DNA of 64,000 bases from an uncultured Corynebacterium sp. (GTDB lineage: Bacteria > Actinomycetota > Actinomycetes > Mycobacteriales > Mycobacteriaceae). Positions 36,949-45,690 of this stretch are shown in pieces (position 1 is the first letter of the stretch; each line of letters starts with the position of its first letter). The stretch is taken from contig CAMIFC010000001.1 of assembly GCA_946220775.1 (NCBI GenBank), positions 186,001 to 250,000 of the forward strand, given 5' to 3'. The notes under the pieces were generated by a model, which did not search any database, was not told the origin of the DNA, and was given only the letters and a program-made list of their open reading frames with translations. The position numbers were made by a program, and so were the translations under genes.

Positions 36949-37812
36949 ATGACTAGAGCTGCACTAACCCCAGGAAAACCAACCCCGATTCGCACTGTTC
37001 CGAAGTCCATTGAGCGTCCCGAGTACGCGTGGCAGGACGACGTCCAAGAAAACATCGGCGAGCCGTGGGTACAGACCCCGGAGACGATCGAAAAGATGCG
37101 AGAGGCCTCCCGCATCGCCGCCGAAGCGTTGCGTGAAGCGGGCAAGGCGGTGCAGCCAGGCGTGACCACCGACGAGGTCGACCGAGTCGCTCACGAATAC
37201 ATGATTGACCACGGTGCATATCCCTCCACGCTGGGGTACCGCGACTTCCCAAAGTCCTGCTGCGTCAGCCTTAACGAGATCATTTGCCACGGCATCCCAG
37301 ACACGACCGTGATCCAGGATGGCGATATCGTCAATATTGACGTCACCGCGTACAAGAACGGCGTCCACGGCGATACGAATGCCACATTCCTGGCTGGGGA
37401 TGTCAGCGAAGAACACCGGCTGCTCGTGGAACGCACCGAAGCGGCAATGTGGCGGGGCATCAAGGCCGTCAAACCGGGTCGCGAAATCAACGTGATCGGT
37501 CGTGTGATCGAGGCCTATGCCAAGCGCTTCGGCTACAACGTTGTGCGGGACTTCACCGGCCACGGCGTGGGGCCAACCTTCCACAACGGGCTGATCGTGC
37601 TGCACTACGACAACCCCGGTAACCAGACCATTCTGGAACCCGGCATGACGTTGACCATCGAACCGATGATCAACCTCGGTGGCTTGGACTACGAAGTGTG
37701 GGATGACGACTGGACCGTCCAGACCAGCGACCGGAAGTGGACCGCACAATTCGAACACACGTTGGTCGTCACGGACGAGGGCTGTGAGGTCCTCACCGAA
37801 CTGGACGACTAG
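36949..37812 (+). CDS. map: Methionine aminopeptidase type I
   Basis: A 287-residue enzyme removing N-terminal methionine from new proteins. An N-terminal extension with PxxP elements, common in actinobacterial MetAPs, precedes the catalytic domain. Substrate histidine and metal ligands lie in ICHGIPD, VNIDVTAYKNGVHGDTN, GHGVGPTFH, EPGMTLTIEP and FEHT. ATG at 36949 is preferred to GTG 36922. It follows the PBP gene by 47 nt. Confidence 0.94.
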   Translation: MTRAALTPGKPTPIRTVPKSIERPEYAWQDDVQENIGEPWVQTPETIEKMREASRIAAEALREAGKAVQPGVTTDEVDRVAHEYMIDHGAYPSTLGYRDFPKSCCVSLNEIICHGIPDTTVIQDGDIVNIDVTAYKNGVHGDTNATFLAGDVSEEHRLLVERTEAAMWRGIKAVKPGREINVIGRVIEAYAKRFGYNVVRDFTGHGVGPTFHNGLIVLHYDNPGNQTILEPGMTLTIEPMINLGGLDYEVWDDDWTVQTSDRKWTAQFEHTLVVTDEGCEVLTELDD

Positions 37813-37898
37813 TTGGCCGACTAGCCACGTGCCATGGTGGTTCCGGGTTAGGCTGAAAGCCCCACATCGCATCTCCACATTCAGGAGAAAGAACCACC

Positions 37899-38540
37899 AT
37901 GAGCACCGCTGATAACACCACACCCGAACCACAGCGAGCCCCAGCGACGCAGGCAGATCGAGCGTCGCGCCTGGGCCCAGCACCGCGCTTGGGTCCAGCA
38001 CCGCGCTTGGGTCCAGCACCGCGCACACAACACTGGCGGTCACTCGGATTTTTCGGCACGTTGCTCACCCGCATTGGTGCCTTCGTGACCCGCAAGCGCA
38101 ATCTCGGGGTGTTTGCCACTATCGGTCGTGCCCCGCGTCTATTTCGAGGATGGCTGCACTACTCGGCGACGATGATGCCCTTCGGCTATCTGAGCCGTAA
38201 AGAATCCGAGTCGATTATTCTGCGGGTGGCCTACCTGCGGGGCAATGCCTATGAAACAGATCAACATCGCGTGATCGCCCGGCGCGCGGGCCTGTCTGCC
38301 GACACCATTGATGCGATCCAATCACCCCATCCGCCGATAACGACCGCGCGCGAGGCCGCGATGATGGCCGCCACCACGGAGCTGGTCGAAACCAGGAAAC
38401 TCACCGACGCCACCTATGCCGACCTTGCCGCACAGCTCAAAGACCGGGAGCTGATTGCCTTCGTAATGCTGGTAACCCAGTACGACGGGCTGGCTACCAC
38501 GCTCGATGCTCTGGGCGTGCCGGTGGATGAGTCGCGTTAG
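37899..38540 (+). CDS. Carboxymuconolactone-decarboxylase (AhpD-like) family protein
   Basis: A 213-residue helical protein. The core SESIILRVAYLRGNAYETDQH fits the CMD/AhpD fold, but the redox CxxC pair of AhpD is missing, so peroxidase reduction is unlikely. The first 45 residues are polar and contain the RLGPAP hexapeptide three times, encoded by an exact 18-bp tandem repeat at 37966-38019. The function is unknown. ATG at 37899 follows AGGAGAAAG. It overlaps the convergent SDR gene by 4 nt. Confidence 0.75.
   Translation: MSTADNTTPEPQRAPATQADRASRLGPAPRLGPAPRLGPAPRTQHWRSLGFFGTLLTRIGAFVTRKRNLGVFATIGRAPRLFRGWLHYSATMMPFGYLSRKESESIILRVAYLRGNAYETDQHRVIARRAGLSADTIDAIQSPHPPITTAREAAMMAATTELVETRKLTDATYADLAAQLKDRELIAFVMLVTQYDGLATTLDALGVPVDESR
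37966..38019 (+). repeat. Three tandem 18-bp repeats (RLGPAP units)
   Basis: The unit CGCGCTTGGGTCCAGCAC occurs at 37984 and 38002 exactly, and at 37966 with two base changes. Each encodes Arg-Leu-Gly-Pro-Ala-Pro. The repeat keeps the frame, so copy-number change would alter only a linker in the CMD-family protein. Confidence 0.95.
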
Positions 38541-39145
38541 CGGTGTTGTTTCGCGGCGGCCCAGCGGAAACCGCGGTTTAGCCCCCGCATCACCCCGCGA
38601 TAAGCCCACGGCGCTAAGACCTTAGCCACGCGTGCGAGTGGCACGTCTGCGCTGGTGGGGATCAAGAACTTGTCCCGATCAACTCCTCGAATGATTTTCT
38701 GCGCTGCCTTTTCCGGCGTGATTGCGTGGCGTTGGAATAGCTTGGTGAGCCGCGCTACTCGAGGCTGGCTCCGATCCACTCCATCGATATCCACGGTGCG
38801 AACCAGGGGAGTATCCACCGCGCCAGGGACAGCAACATGCACCGATACCCCGTGCGGGGCTAGATCGAAGCGCAGCACCTCGCACATGCCCAGCACACCG
38901 GCCTTAGAAGCGGAGTAGGCCGCGTGCCATGGCAGCCCGATGATGGCGGCGGCAGAAGAAATGTCCAGCGGGGTGGCGTCCAGAATGGGGGAGCGGTTTC
39001 CGCATGCTCGCTCAAGTTCGTCGACGAGCGTCGCGAGCCTATCCTCGTCCCTGTCTGTGACAACCAGCGCGAGGCCCCGTTGGGCGATCTGCCGGGCGAT
39101 CTCCCGCCCGATTCCGGATGCTGCTCCTGTGATCACCGCGTACAT
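38537..39145 (-). CDS. Short-chain dehydrogenase/reductase with internal deletion
   Basis: A 202-residue SDR; classical members have about 250-290. The NAD(P) motif TGAASGIG and the catalytic YSASK are present. The protein passes directly from PLD (about residue 60) to ISSAAAIIGLPWHAA, so the NNAG region and the strands and helices between are missing, roughly 75-85 residues. The frame stays open. The product is probably inactive, or the gene is in decay. A GGACGCCACC copy (38972-38981 on the plus strand as GGTGGCGTCC) lies next to the junction. It is last in a minus-strand operon with mycothione reductase. Confidence 0.8.
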   Translation of the reverse strand: MYAVITGAASGIGREIARQIAQRGLALVVTDRDEDRLATLVDELERACGNRSPILDATPLDISSAAAIIGLPWHAAYSASKAGVLGMCEVLRFDLAPHGVSVHVAVPGAVDTPLVRTVDIDGVDRSQPRVARLTKLFQRHAITPEKAAQKIIRGVDRDKFLIPTSADVPLARVAKVLAPWAYRGVMRGLNRGFRWAAAKQHR

Positions 39146-39178
39146 GTGGGGCCTTTCTGCTGAGGAGGGTGATTTCTC

Positions 39179-40618
39179 CTATGGTCGCACGTTGGCTGGC
39201 GCTTCGCCGGAGAATTCGAGTCCAAGCAGCGCGTTTTCCACGACCTCGGACAGCCCTGGATGTGGCCAGTATTGGTTCTTCGCGAATTCGCGCACGTCAA
39301 TGCCGAAGCTCATCGCGGACGTCAGAATCTGAATCAGCGTCGACGCCTCCGGCCCCATGATCGTCGCGCCGAGCAGCTGACCGCTGTTCTTATCCGCAAT
39401 GACCTTGCAAAAACCAGTCGTATCTTCCATCGCCCAGCCATACGCAACGTCTGCGTAGCGCTGCGTGTACGTGGTAATTTCCGTGTTCTTTTCGGACGCC
39501 ACCGCCTGAGCTTCCTCCTCCGTCGCACCCAGCGTTGCGATCGATGGGTAAGTAAAGATTCCGGCTGGCACGGCGTCGCGCTTCACGGTGCGCAGATCGT
39601 CGGGGTGGAGGATGTTGTGGCCGATGACCCGCGCATCGTTGTTGGCGACGTGCTTGAGCAGCAGAGGGGTGACGGCATCGCCGAGCGCCCAGACGCCCTC
39701 GGCAGTAGTGCGGGCGTAGTCGTCGATGACGACGTAGCCCTTGTCATCGACCTGGACACCGGCGGCGGCAACATCGAGGGTGTCACTGTTCGGAACGCGC
39801 CCCAGCGCGACGAGGAGTACATCGGAAATCACTTCGGTGCCGTCGTCGAGGGTGAGGACCGATTGATCGCCTTCTTCACGGGCCGTAGTGACTTCTCGGT
39901 TGGTGTGGACTGTCCACTGCTCGGCTGCGATGTCGTTAAACACGTCGACCAGGGTGGCGTCCTGCTGACGAAGCAGTGGGGAACGGTTGATGATCGTGAC
40001 CTCGGACCCCAGTGCGGAGAAGACGTGTGCAAACTCCATGGCGACCACACCGCCACCTAGGATCGTGAGCTTCTTGGGCAATTCGGGAACCCGCATGATG
40101 TCCAAGTTCGTGCGGTAGTCCACCCCGGAGTCCGCGATGACGTCGGGGATGAATGGGCGGCCACCGGTGGCGATCACGATGTTGTCCGCGGTCAGCTCAG
40201 CAGGGTCGGCGTCGGGGGAGGAGACGTTGGGGTCGAAATTGTCGACCGTCACCGTCCGTGGCCCGGTGAATCGGCCGGTTCCGTGGAAGAACGTGACGTT
40301 GGGGGTCCGTGGGCCGCGGCGGTATTCCTCGCCGGAAGCTGCGATCGGGTCGATGCGTTCGGTGAAGATCCGGCGCTGCAAGTCGGCCCAGTCGGTGCCG
40401 TCGAAGGCGGAGTTGACGCTGACTCGGCTAGACTCCTTGACCTGCCGTGCGACATTGGCTGGATGAACCATCATCTTGGTGGGGATGCAGCCGAAGTTGG
40501 AGCAGGTACCACCGAAGGTTCCCTGTTCGATGATGGCCACGGATTTGTGGTGAAAGTTGCGGTTGGCAATTGTATTTCCGGAGCCAGTGCCGATGATGAT
40601 CAGGTCAAAATGAGCCAT
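39179..40618 (-). CDS. mtr: Mycothione reductase
   Basis: A 479-residue flavoprotein disulfide reductase that keeps mycothiol, the actinobacterial thiol buffer, reduced with NADPH. FAD motif is IIIGTGSGN and the redox-active disulfide is in GGTCSNFGCIPTK. The NAD(P) domain begins at LTILGGGVVAMEFAH. The catalytic His-Glu pair is in WPHPGLSEVVE. GTGSGN and the overall length favour Mtr over dihydrolipoamide dehydrogenase. It lies between a hydrolase and an SDR in one operon. Octamer copies lie at 39494 and 39953. Confidence 0.9.
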   Translation of the reverse strand: MAHFDLIIIGTGSGNTIANRNFHHKSVAIIEQGTFGGTCSNFGCIPTKMMVHPANVARQVKESSRVSVNSAFDGTDWADLQRRIFTERIDPIAASGEEYRRGPRTPNVTFFHGTGRFTGPRTVTVDNFDPNVSSPDADPAELTADNIVIATGGRPFIPDVIADSGVDYRTNLDIMRVPELPKKLTILGGGVVAMEFAHVFSALGSEVTIINRSPLLRQQDATLVDVFNDIAAEQWTVHTNREVTTAREEGDQSVLTLDDGTEVISDVLLVALGRVPNSDTLDVAAAGVQVDDKGYVVIDDYARTTAEGVWALGDAVTPLLLKHVANNDARVIGHNILHPDDLRTVKRDAVPAGIFTYPSIATLGATEEEAQAVASEKNTEITTYTQRYADVAYGWAMEDTTGFCKVIADKNSGQLLGATIMGPEASTLIQILTSAMSFGIDVREFAKNQYWPHPGLSEVVENALLGLEFSGEAPANVRP

Positions 40619-40662
40619 GAAGTGGGCCTTTCTGTTGAAGGTTTTGCTGATTGCACTCGGGC

Positions 40663-41775
40663 CTAGTCACGCGTGTTGCTCGTGACGCTCTGGAGCCACC
40701 GGCCAGTGACCGTGAGTGCTTCGTGCAACGCGTCTGGTTCCGAAAGGAATACGTCGTGCATCGCGCCCTTGATCGTTTCAACACGGGCGCCTGGTGCAAT
40801 ATTTCCGATCCACCGGCGCATCTGTTCGGGCTTCAGGATCAGGTCGGCCTGCCAGGAAGTTGGCGTCATTTTTCCGGAGAAGTCATGCGTATGGCTGCAC
40901 AACATCAACGTGGGCACACCAACATCGCCGGGGTTGTGGTGAATGCTCTCGATTTGCTCGGCCACCCCGGCAATCCACGAAAAGTATTTTGGTCGTGGCT
41001 GCAGGGGCTTGAGTTCGAGACTGTAGTCCCACCGCCCAGACTCGCTAACATGCAGGGTTTTCCCATAGACCGGGTTGATTCCGCCGGGCAGGGGGAGTGC
41101 CGGAAACCTCTTTGCCAGCACAGGGCTGATACGGGAGATGGCGAGCCGCGTCGGGCGATCAAACTGCAGCCCCAACCATGGGGAATTCAGCAGGACGCCA
41201 CCCAGTGATGCATGCAACCGTTGCGCTTCCGGATCCGGGGTAGTACCGGTAGCGCGTGCATGAAGGCGGGCCGCCCACGTCGCGACGTCAAGTCCACCGG
41301 TGGAGTGGCCAGAGGCAATGACCGTGGGGTGGACTTGGGAGAGCAGATCCAAGGTGGTGGACAGCTCTTGGGCGTAGAGCTCTTGACTTGTGACGTGATG
41401 CCATGTCTGGCCACTTCGCCAACTGCGGCCACATTTGCGCAAGTCCACCCCGTAGACGGCAAAACCCAACCCGTGGAGATGTTCGGCGATGTGACCATGG
41501 AAGAAATAGTCGGTCATGCCATGAACAAAGAACACCGCGGGGCGGGAGAAGAACTCGGTGTCTGGTTGAGTCACTTCGGAGGGCGATTTTCCTGGCAGGT
41601 AGCGAATCAACGTGAAAACGGGCGGGGTTTCGCCATCTGGGTCTTCGTCGGCCAGGGATATCGTCGTTATACGGAAATCATCGGCCCACTGAGGCGCGAT
41701 CGCGCCGGGTTGGTCGGCGGTAAACGCCAACTCTTCGTAACGCGGGATGGGCTTAATCTGCTGGGGAATGCTCAC
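40663..41775 (-). CDS. Alpha/beta hydrolase (lysophospholipase-like)
   Basis: A 370-residue cytoplasmic hydrolase. An FFVHGMTDYF oxyanion region is followed by DLRKCGRSWR and the nucleophile elbow SGHSTGG. A late aspartate (HTHDFS) and histidine (GAMHDVF) complete the triad. The family includes monoacylglycerol lipases and serine aminopeptidases. The substrate is unknown. It is first in the operon with mtr and the SDR (44 and 33 nt gaps). A GGACGCCACC copy lies at 41193. Confidence 0.82.
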   Translation of the reverse strand: MSIPQQIKPIPRYEELAFTADQPGAIAPQWADDFRITTISLADEDPDGETPPVFTLIRYLPGKSPSEVTQPDTEFFSRPAVFFVHGMTDYFFHGHIAEHLHGLGFAVYGVDLRKCGRSWRSGQTWHHVTSQELYAQELSTTLDLLSQVHPTVIASGHSTGGLDVATWAARLHARATGTTPDPEAQRLHASLGGVLLNSPWLGLQFDRPTRLAISRISPVLAKRFPALPLPGGINPVYGKTLHVSESGRWDYSLELKPLQPRPKYFSWIAGVAEQIESIHHNPGDVGVPTLMLCSHTHDFSGKMTPTSWQADLILKPEQMRRWIGNIAPGARVETIKGAMHDVFLSEPDALHEALTVTGRWLQSVTSNTRD

Positions 41776-41969
41776 GCCTAGCCATGGTAGCCAGAGCCCC
41801 GGACACGGGTTTGTTGGTCAGGGGGTGCTCAGGGGCGGTGTTGAGGGGTGCTTTAGGAATGCGTGGATATGCGAGCGTAAGCTAATGCGTGACCGGAGAT
41901 ACACCTCATGCGTTCGTTCACGCCGCTTACTGACGTTTTGCGACGTAATGACAAAGAAAGAGTTTTTCA

Positions 41970-43460
41970 GTGGCTACGAATTCTTCTGCCCCTAAAGATT
42001 CCGTTGACGTCCTTCTTATCGGCGCCGGAGTCATTTCTACGACCCTCGGCATGATGCTCAAGCAGCTCAAGCCGGAGTGGAGCCAACTCATCGTGGAGCG
42101 TCTGGACATCCCAGCCGCCGAGTCCTCGGATCCGTGGAATAACGCCGGTACCGGCCACTCCGCGCTGTGCGAGCTGAACTACACCCCTGAGGTCAAGGGC
42201 AAGATCGACATCTCCAAGGCAGTGGGTGTCAACGAAAAGTTCCAGGTTTCCCGCCAGTTCTGGTCTTACCTGGTTGAAAACAAGATCCTCGGGGACCCGT
42301 CCGAGTTCATCAACCGCGTCCCTCACGTCTCCTTCGCTCAGGGCATGGGCCAGGTGGACTACCTGAAGGCTCGTTACGAGGCGCTGAAGGACAACCCACT
42401 GTTCCCGAACATGCAGTACTCGGACTCGGAGACGAAGTTCCGCGAGTTCCTGCCACTCATGTCCAAGGGACGTGACTTCAACAACCCAACCGCAATTTCC
42501 TGGTTCGAGGACGGCACGGACATCAACTACGGTGCCCTGACCCGCCAGTACCTGGACGCCCTGACCGCAGAAGGCGCTGAGGTGCGTTTCGGCTCCGAGG
42601 TCCGCAACATCAAGCGTGACGGTGCTAAGTGGAAGGTCACGACCAAGAACCTGCACACGGGTGATACCTCCGTGATCACCGCGAACTTCGTATTCGTCGG
42701 CGCTGGCGGCATGGCTTTGCCACTGCTGCAGAAGGCAGGCATCCCAGAGATCAAGGGCTACGGCGGCTTCCCAGTCTCTGGCCAGTGGCTGCGCTGCACC
42801 AACGAAGAGCTTATTAGCCAGCACCAGGCCAAGGTGTACGGCAAGGCATCCGTCGGTGCCCCACCAATGTCCGTGCCTCACCTGGACACCCGTGTGATCG
42901 ACGGCAAGCGCGGTCTGCTGTTCGGCCCATACGCTGGCTGGACCCCGAAGTTCCTGAAGGCTGGTTCTTTCGCTGACCTCTTCCGCTCGCTGCGCCCAGG
43001 CAACCTGCCATCCATGATCGGTGTGGGTCTGCAGGAGTTCGGCCTGACGAAGTACCTCATCGAGGAGCTGCTGAAGGATCACACGGCCAAGATGGAGTCC
43101 CTACGCGAGTACATGCCAGAGGCTAAGGACGAGGACTGGGAGCTGGTTGTCGCCGGCCAGCGTGTCCAGGTCATCAAGCCAGTCGGTGCGCCACGCTTCG
43201 GCTCCCTGGAATTCGGCACCACGCTGATCAACTCCAACGACGGCACCATCGCCGGTCTCATGGGTGCTTCCCCAGGAGCTTCCATCGCGCCAGCCGCCAT
43301 GCTCGAGGTGCTGGAGCGTTGCTTCGGTCAGTACATTGCTGATTGGGCTCCGAAGCTGAAGGAAATGGTTCCTTCCTACGGCCAGCGTCTGGTGAAGAAC
43401 AAGGCACTCTTCGATGAGCAGTGGGCTCGTTCCCAGAAGGCTCTGAAACTGGAGGGCTAA
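41970..43460 (+). CDS. mqo: Malate:quinone oxidoreductase
   Basis: A 496-residue FAD-dependent, membrane-associated enzyme that oxidises malate to oxaloacetate and reduces menaquinone, the main malate dehydrogenase of corynebacteria. The N-terminal FAD motif is LLIGAGVISTTL. Other conserved stretches are WNNAGTGHSALCELNY, RQFWSYLV and LMGASPGASIAPAAM. GTG at 41970 follows AAAGAAAGAG. Codon use is strongly C-biased, as in highly expressed corynebacterial genes. No octamer copy lies inside. Confidence 0.96.
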   Translation: MATNSSAPKDSVDVLLIGAGVISTTLGMMLKQLKPEWSQLIVERLDIPAAESSDPWNNAGTGHSALCELNYTPEVKGKIDISKAVGVNEKFQVSRQFWSYLVENKILGDPSEFINRVPHVSFAQGMGQVDYLKARYEALKDNPLFPNMQYSDSETKFREFLPLMSKGRDFNNPTAISWFEDGTDINYGALTRQYLDALTAEGAEVRFGSEVRNIKRDGAKWKVTTKNLHTGDTSVITANFVFVGAGGMALPLLQKAGIPEIKGYGGFPVSGQWLRCTNEELISQHQAKVYGKASVGAPPMSVPHLDTRVIDGKRGLLFGPYAGWTPKFLKAGSFADLFRSLRPGNLPSMIGVGLQEFGLTKYLIEELLKDHTAKMESLREYMPEAKDEDWELVVAGQRVQVIKPVGAPRFGSLEFGTTLINSNDGTIAGLMGASPGASIAPAAMLEVLERCFGQYIADWAPKLKEMVPSYGQRLVKNKALFDEQWARSQKALKLEG

Positions 43461-43516
43461 GGCAGCTGCCGCATCGGGCCATATCGATCCGCATAGGGTA
43501 CCGCGGCGTTGAATAA

Positions 43517-43550
43517 GGGGCGTCCACCCGTTGGGTGGGTGCCCCGCTTT
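43517..43550 (+). terminator. Intrinsic terminator after mqo
   Basis: GGGGCGTCCACCC (43517-43529) pairs with GGGTGGGTGCCCC (43533-43545), with one G-T pair and a 3-nt loop, followed by a short T-rich stretch. Confidence 0.8.
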
Positions 43551-43646
43551 GAGTTTCATGCATGCGGCCCCATCTTCCACGGGGCCAGGTGCCACGCGAA
43601 GCCATCAATTGCACAATAGACAGAGCGGTCTACTATGCTTGCTGGC

Positions 43647-44708
43647 ATGGCTATTGTTCTGACAAACGTTTCTGTCCTCATTCCCACCTCCAGTCCCGAC
43701 GCGCTGCTCGTTGCAGAGCGCTGCGTTAGCCAAGGTGCACAAGTGCGCATGCTGGACCCTTCACAGGCCACGAGCGATAACGATCAGGGCGATATCGCTA
43801 CCGACGTTTCCGCAGATGCCACGTGGTCGGGCATAGGCCTGGTTGTGCTGCCTGCTGGGACTGAAGCCGGGCTGGCGTCCCAACTAAAAAACGAAGCGGG
43901 ACTGCGGGGCGTACCTGTCAACGATCTCGGGGGAGCCGTTGAACGGCAATCGAAGCGCAACGCTCTGGCGCCGGGGAGCGTGACGTTGGTGGGTGGCGGG
44001 CCGGGGGATCGGGACCTGATTACCGTCGCGGGGCGTAAGGCTGTTGAGGACGCCGACGTGATTCTGGCTGATCACCTGGGGCCATTTGACCTTGCGGAAG
44101 AAGCCGCCGAACGGGGAGTCGAACTGGTTGATGTGTCCAAACTTCCCTATGGTCGGCAGGTTACGCAGGAAAAGATCATTGAATTGATGACCTCCGCGGC
44201 GAAGGAGGGCAAACGCGTGGTTCGCCTGAAAGGCGGGGACTCGTTCATTTTCGGACGTGGCTTCGAAGAAGGCCAAGCCTGTGCCGCCGAAGGCATTCCG
44301 GTTCGGGTGATCCCGGGCGTGACCAGTGCGACCGCTGCGCCAGCGACTGCCGGGCTGTCACTCACCCAGCGCGGCGTGGTCCACGATGTGTCGATCATCT
44401 CTGGGCATGTGCCACCGGGACACCCTAAGTCCTTGGTGAATTGGGCCGCTGTGGCTGCAATGGGAGGCACCGTCGAATTGATTATGGCCGTGAAGAACGC
44501 CGGGGCGATTGCGGCGGAACTGGTGCGTCACGGCAAGGCTGCGAACACTCCGGTGACCATCATCGAATCGGCGACAGTCAGTGGCGAACGCACCACGAAG
44601 ACCACCCTGGGTGAGCTCGGCAACACCATCGACAACGTGCAGGTCAAACCACCGGCAATCATCGTGATCGGCGAGGTAGCGGGGGAGTTGCTGCCACTCG
44701 ATCGCTAG
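43647..44708 (+). CDS. cobA: Uroporphyrinogen-III C-methyltransferase
   Basis: A 353-residue protein whose last 245 residues form a SUMT methylase making precorrin-2, the branch to siroheme and cobalamin. Visible motifs are LVGGGPGDRDLIT, VILADHLG, VVRLKGGDSFIFGRG and PGVTSATAAPA. The first 105 residues form an extra domain of unclear role, seen in corynebacterial orthologues. ATG 43647 is preferred because TACTAT at 43631-43636 lies 10 nt upstream, fitting a leaderless mRNA; ATG 43635 is in frame. A TGGCGTCC copy lies at 43873. It overlaps yaaA convergently by 4 nt. Confidence 0.9.
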   Translation: MAIVLTNVSVLIPTSSPDALLVAERCVSQGAQVRMLDPSQATSDNDQGDIATDVSADATWSGIGLVVLPAGTEAGLASQLKNEAGLRGVPVNDLGGAVERQSKRNALAPGSVTLVGGGPGDRDLITVAGRKAVEDADVILADHLGPFDLAEEAAERGVELVDVSKLPYGRQVTQEKIIELMTSAAKEGKRVVRLKGGDSFIFGRGFEEGQACAAEGIPVRVIPGVTSATAAPATAGLSLTQRGVVHDVSIISGHVPPGHPKSLVNWAAVAAMGGTVELIMAVKNAGAIAAELVRHGKAANTPVTIIESATVSGERTTKTTLGELGNTIDNVQVKPPAIIVIGEVAGELLPLDR

Positions 44709-45646
44709 GTCGTTGGGACGATCAGCGTGACTTCGGTGGGGCTGGTGACTTCCGCGCGACAGCCTTGCTCCACCAATACATCGAAGGTGCCAATGGCGTC
44801 GGCGAATGCGGCAGCCAAATCGCCGCGGCCTTTCCGGTCGGCTGGGAGCTGAACGTCTGCCATGGCCAACTCCCGTGCCACGGTTCCCTTGAAGCTCTTG
44901 TTGAAGTGGCTCACGACCTTGCGGCTACCGTCCGAGTACTCGTTTTCCACCCTAAGGCTGACCGCCGCGGGCACGGTACCCAAATCCCGGTAACCTCCCG
45001 AGCGCAGGTCAATGATTCCCGCATCAGTTTCCCCGACTTCGGCCACGGCATTTTCCCGCCACAGCACCAGCTCGTCGGTGATCGAATTGCCACTAGCCGG
45101 CTTCTTCCATAGTGAACGCACGGTGTCGGTGTGGTTGAGGTCCTCGGTAGTTTTCGAGTGAGCGGAGAACCGGTAGTAGGGAATTGGGTCATCGGCACGC
45201 ACAACACCAAACAGTGCCGAACCAATAGCTAGGCGCGAGCGAGCCTGGCTATCTAGAGGGATTCCGGAGCGTGCGCCGGTGGCGTCCAGCATGTCGAAAG
45301 CAACGCCGGTGTAGCGCTCGATCGCCGGCATGGTCGGGGAGGTGAACAACGCCGCGTTATGGCGGTGCTCGTCACGCTGGGTTGCGCGGATTCCGATCAA
45401 CTTGTCCAGGGCAGCCATGCGGGTCTCGTCGTGATCCTGGTTTGCCTCGGCGAAAAGCTCGGCCATCGTGACCAATCTCTCGGCGATCAACGTGCGCGTG
45501 GGATTGAGCCCAGCAAATCCCAACGCACCAACATTCAGCCTCGATTCCGAGGGCGCAACCCCTGGTGAATCCGCAGGCACGTTCGTTGCGTCGCCTAAGT
45601 TCTTGGTTTCGGAGGGCGGCAGGATGATCAGCATGTCAAACACCAT
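44705..45646 (-). CDS. yaaA: YaaA/UPF0246 family peroxide-stress protein
   Basis: A 313-residue member of the UPF0246 family. In E. coli YaaA lowers free iron and limits oxidative damage. Characteristic parts are the N-terminal LIILPPSETK, YTGVAFD, the SALFGVVRADDPIPYYR block and SHFNKSFKG. The ATG at 45646 is used; ATG at 45634 (MLIILPPSETK) is equally credible. A GGTGGCGTCC copy lies at 45278. Confidence 0.88.
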   Translation of the reverse strand: MVFDMLIILPPSETKNLGDATNVPADSPGVAPSESRLNVGALGFAGLNPTRTLIAERLVTMAELFAEANQDHDETRMAALDKLIGIRATQRDEHRHNAALFTSPTMPAIERYTGVAFDMLDATGARSGIPLDSQARSRLAIGSALFGVVRADDPIPYYRFSAHSKTTEDLNHTDTVRSLWKKPASGNSITDELVLWRENAVAEVGETDAGIIDLRSGGYRDLGTVPAAVSLRVENEYSDGSRKVVSHFNKSFKGTVARELAMADVQLPADRKGRGDLAAAFADAIGTFDVLVEQGCRAEVTSPTEVTLIVPTT

Positions 45647-45690
45647 AGCCGGTGCATAAAGTTCAGCCCGGACATTGTAGGCTGGCCATC

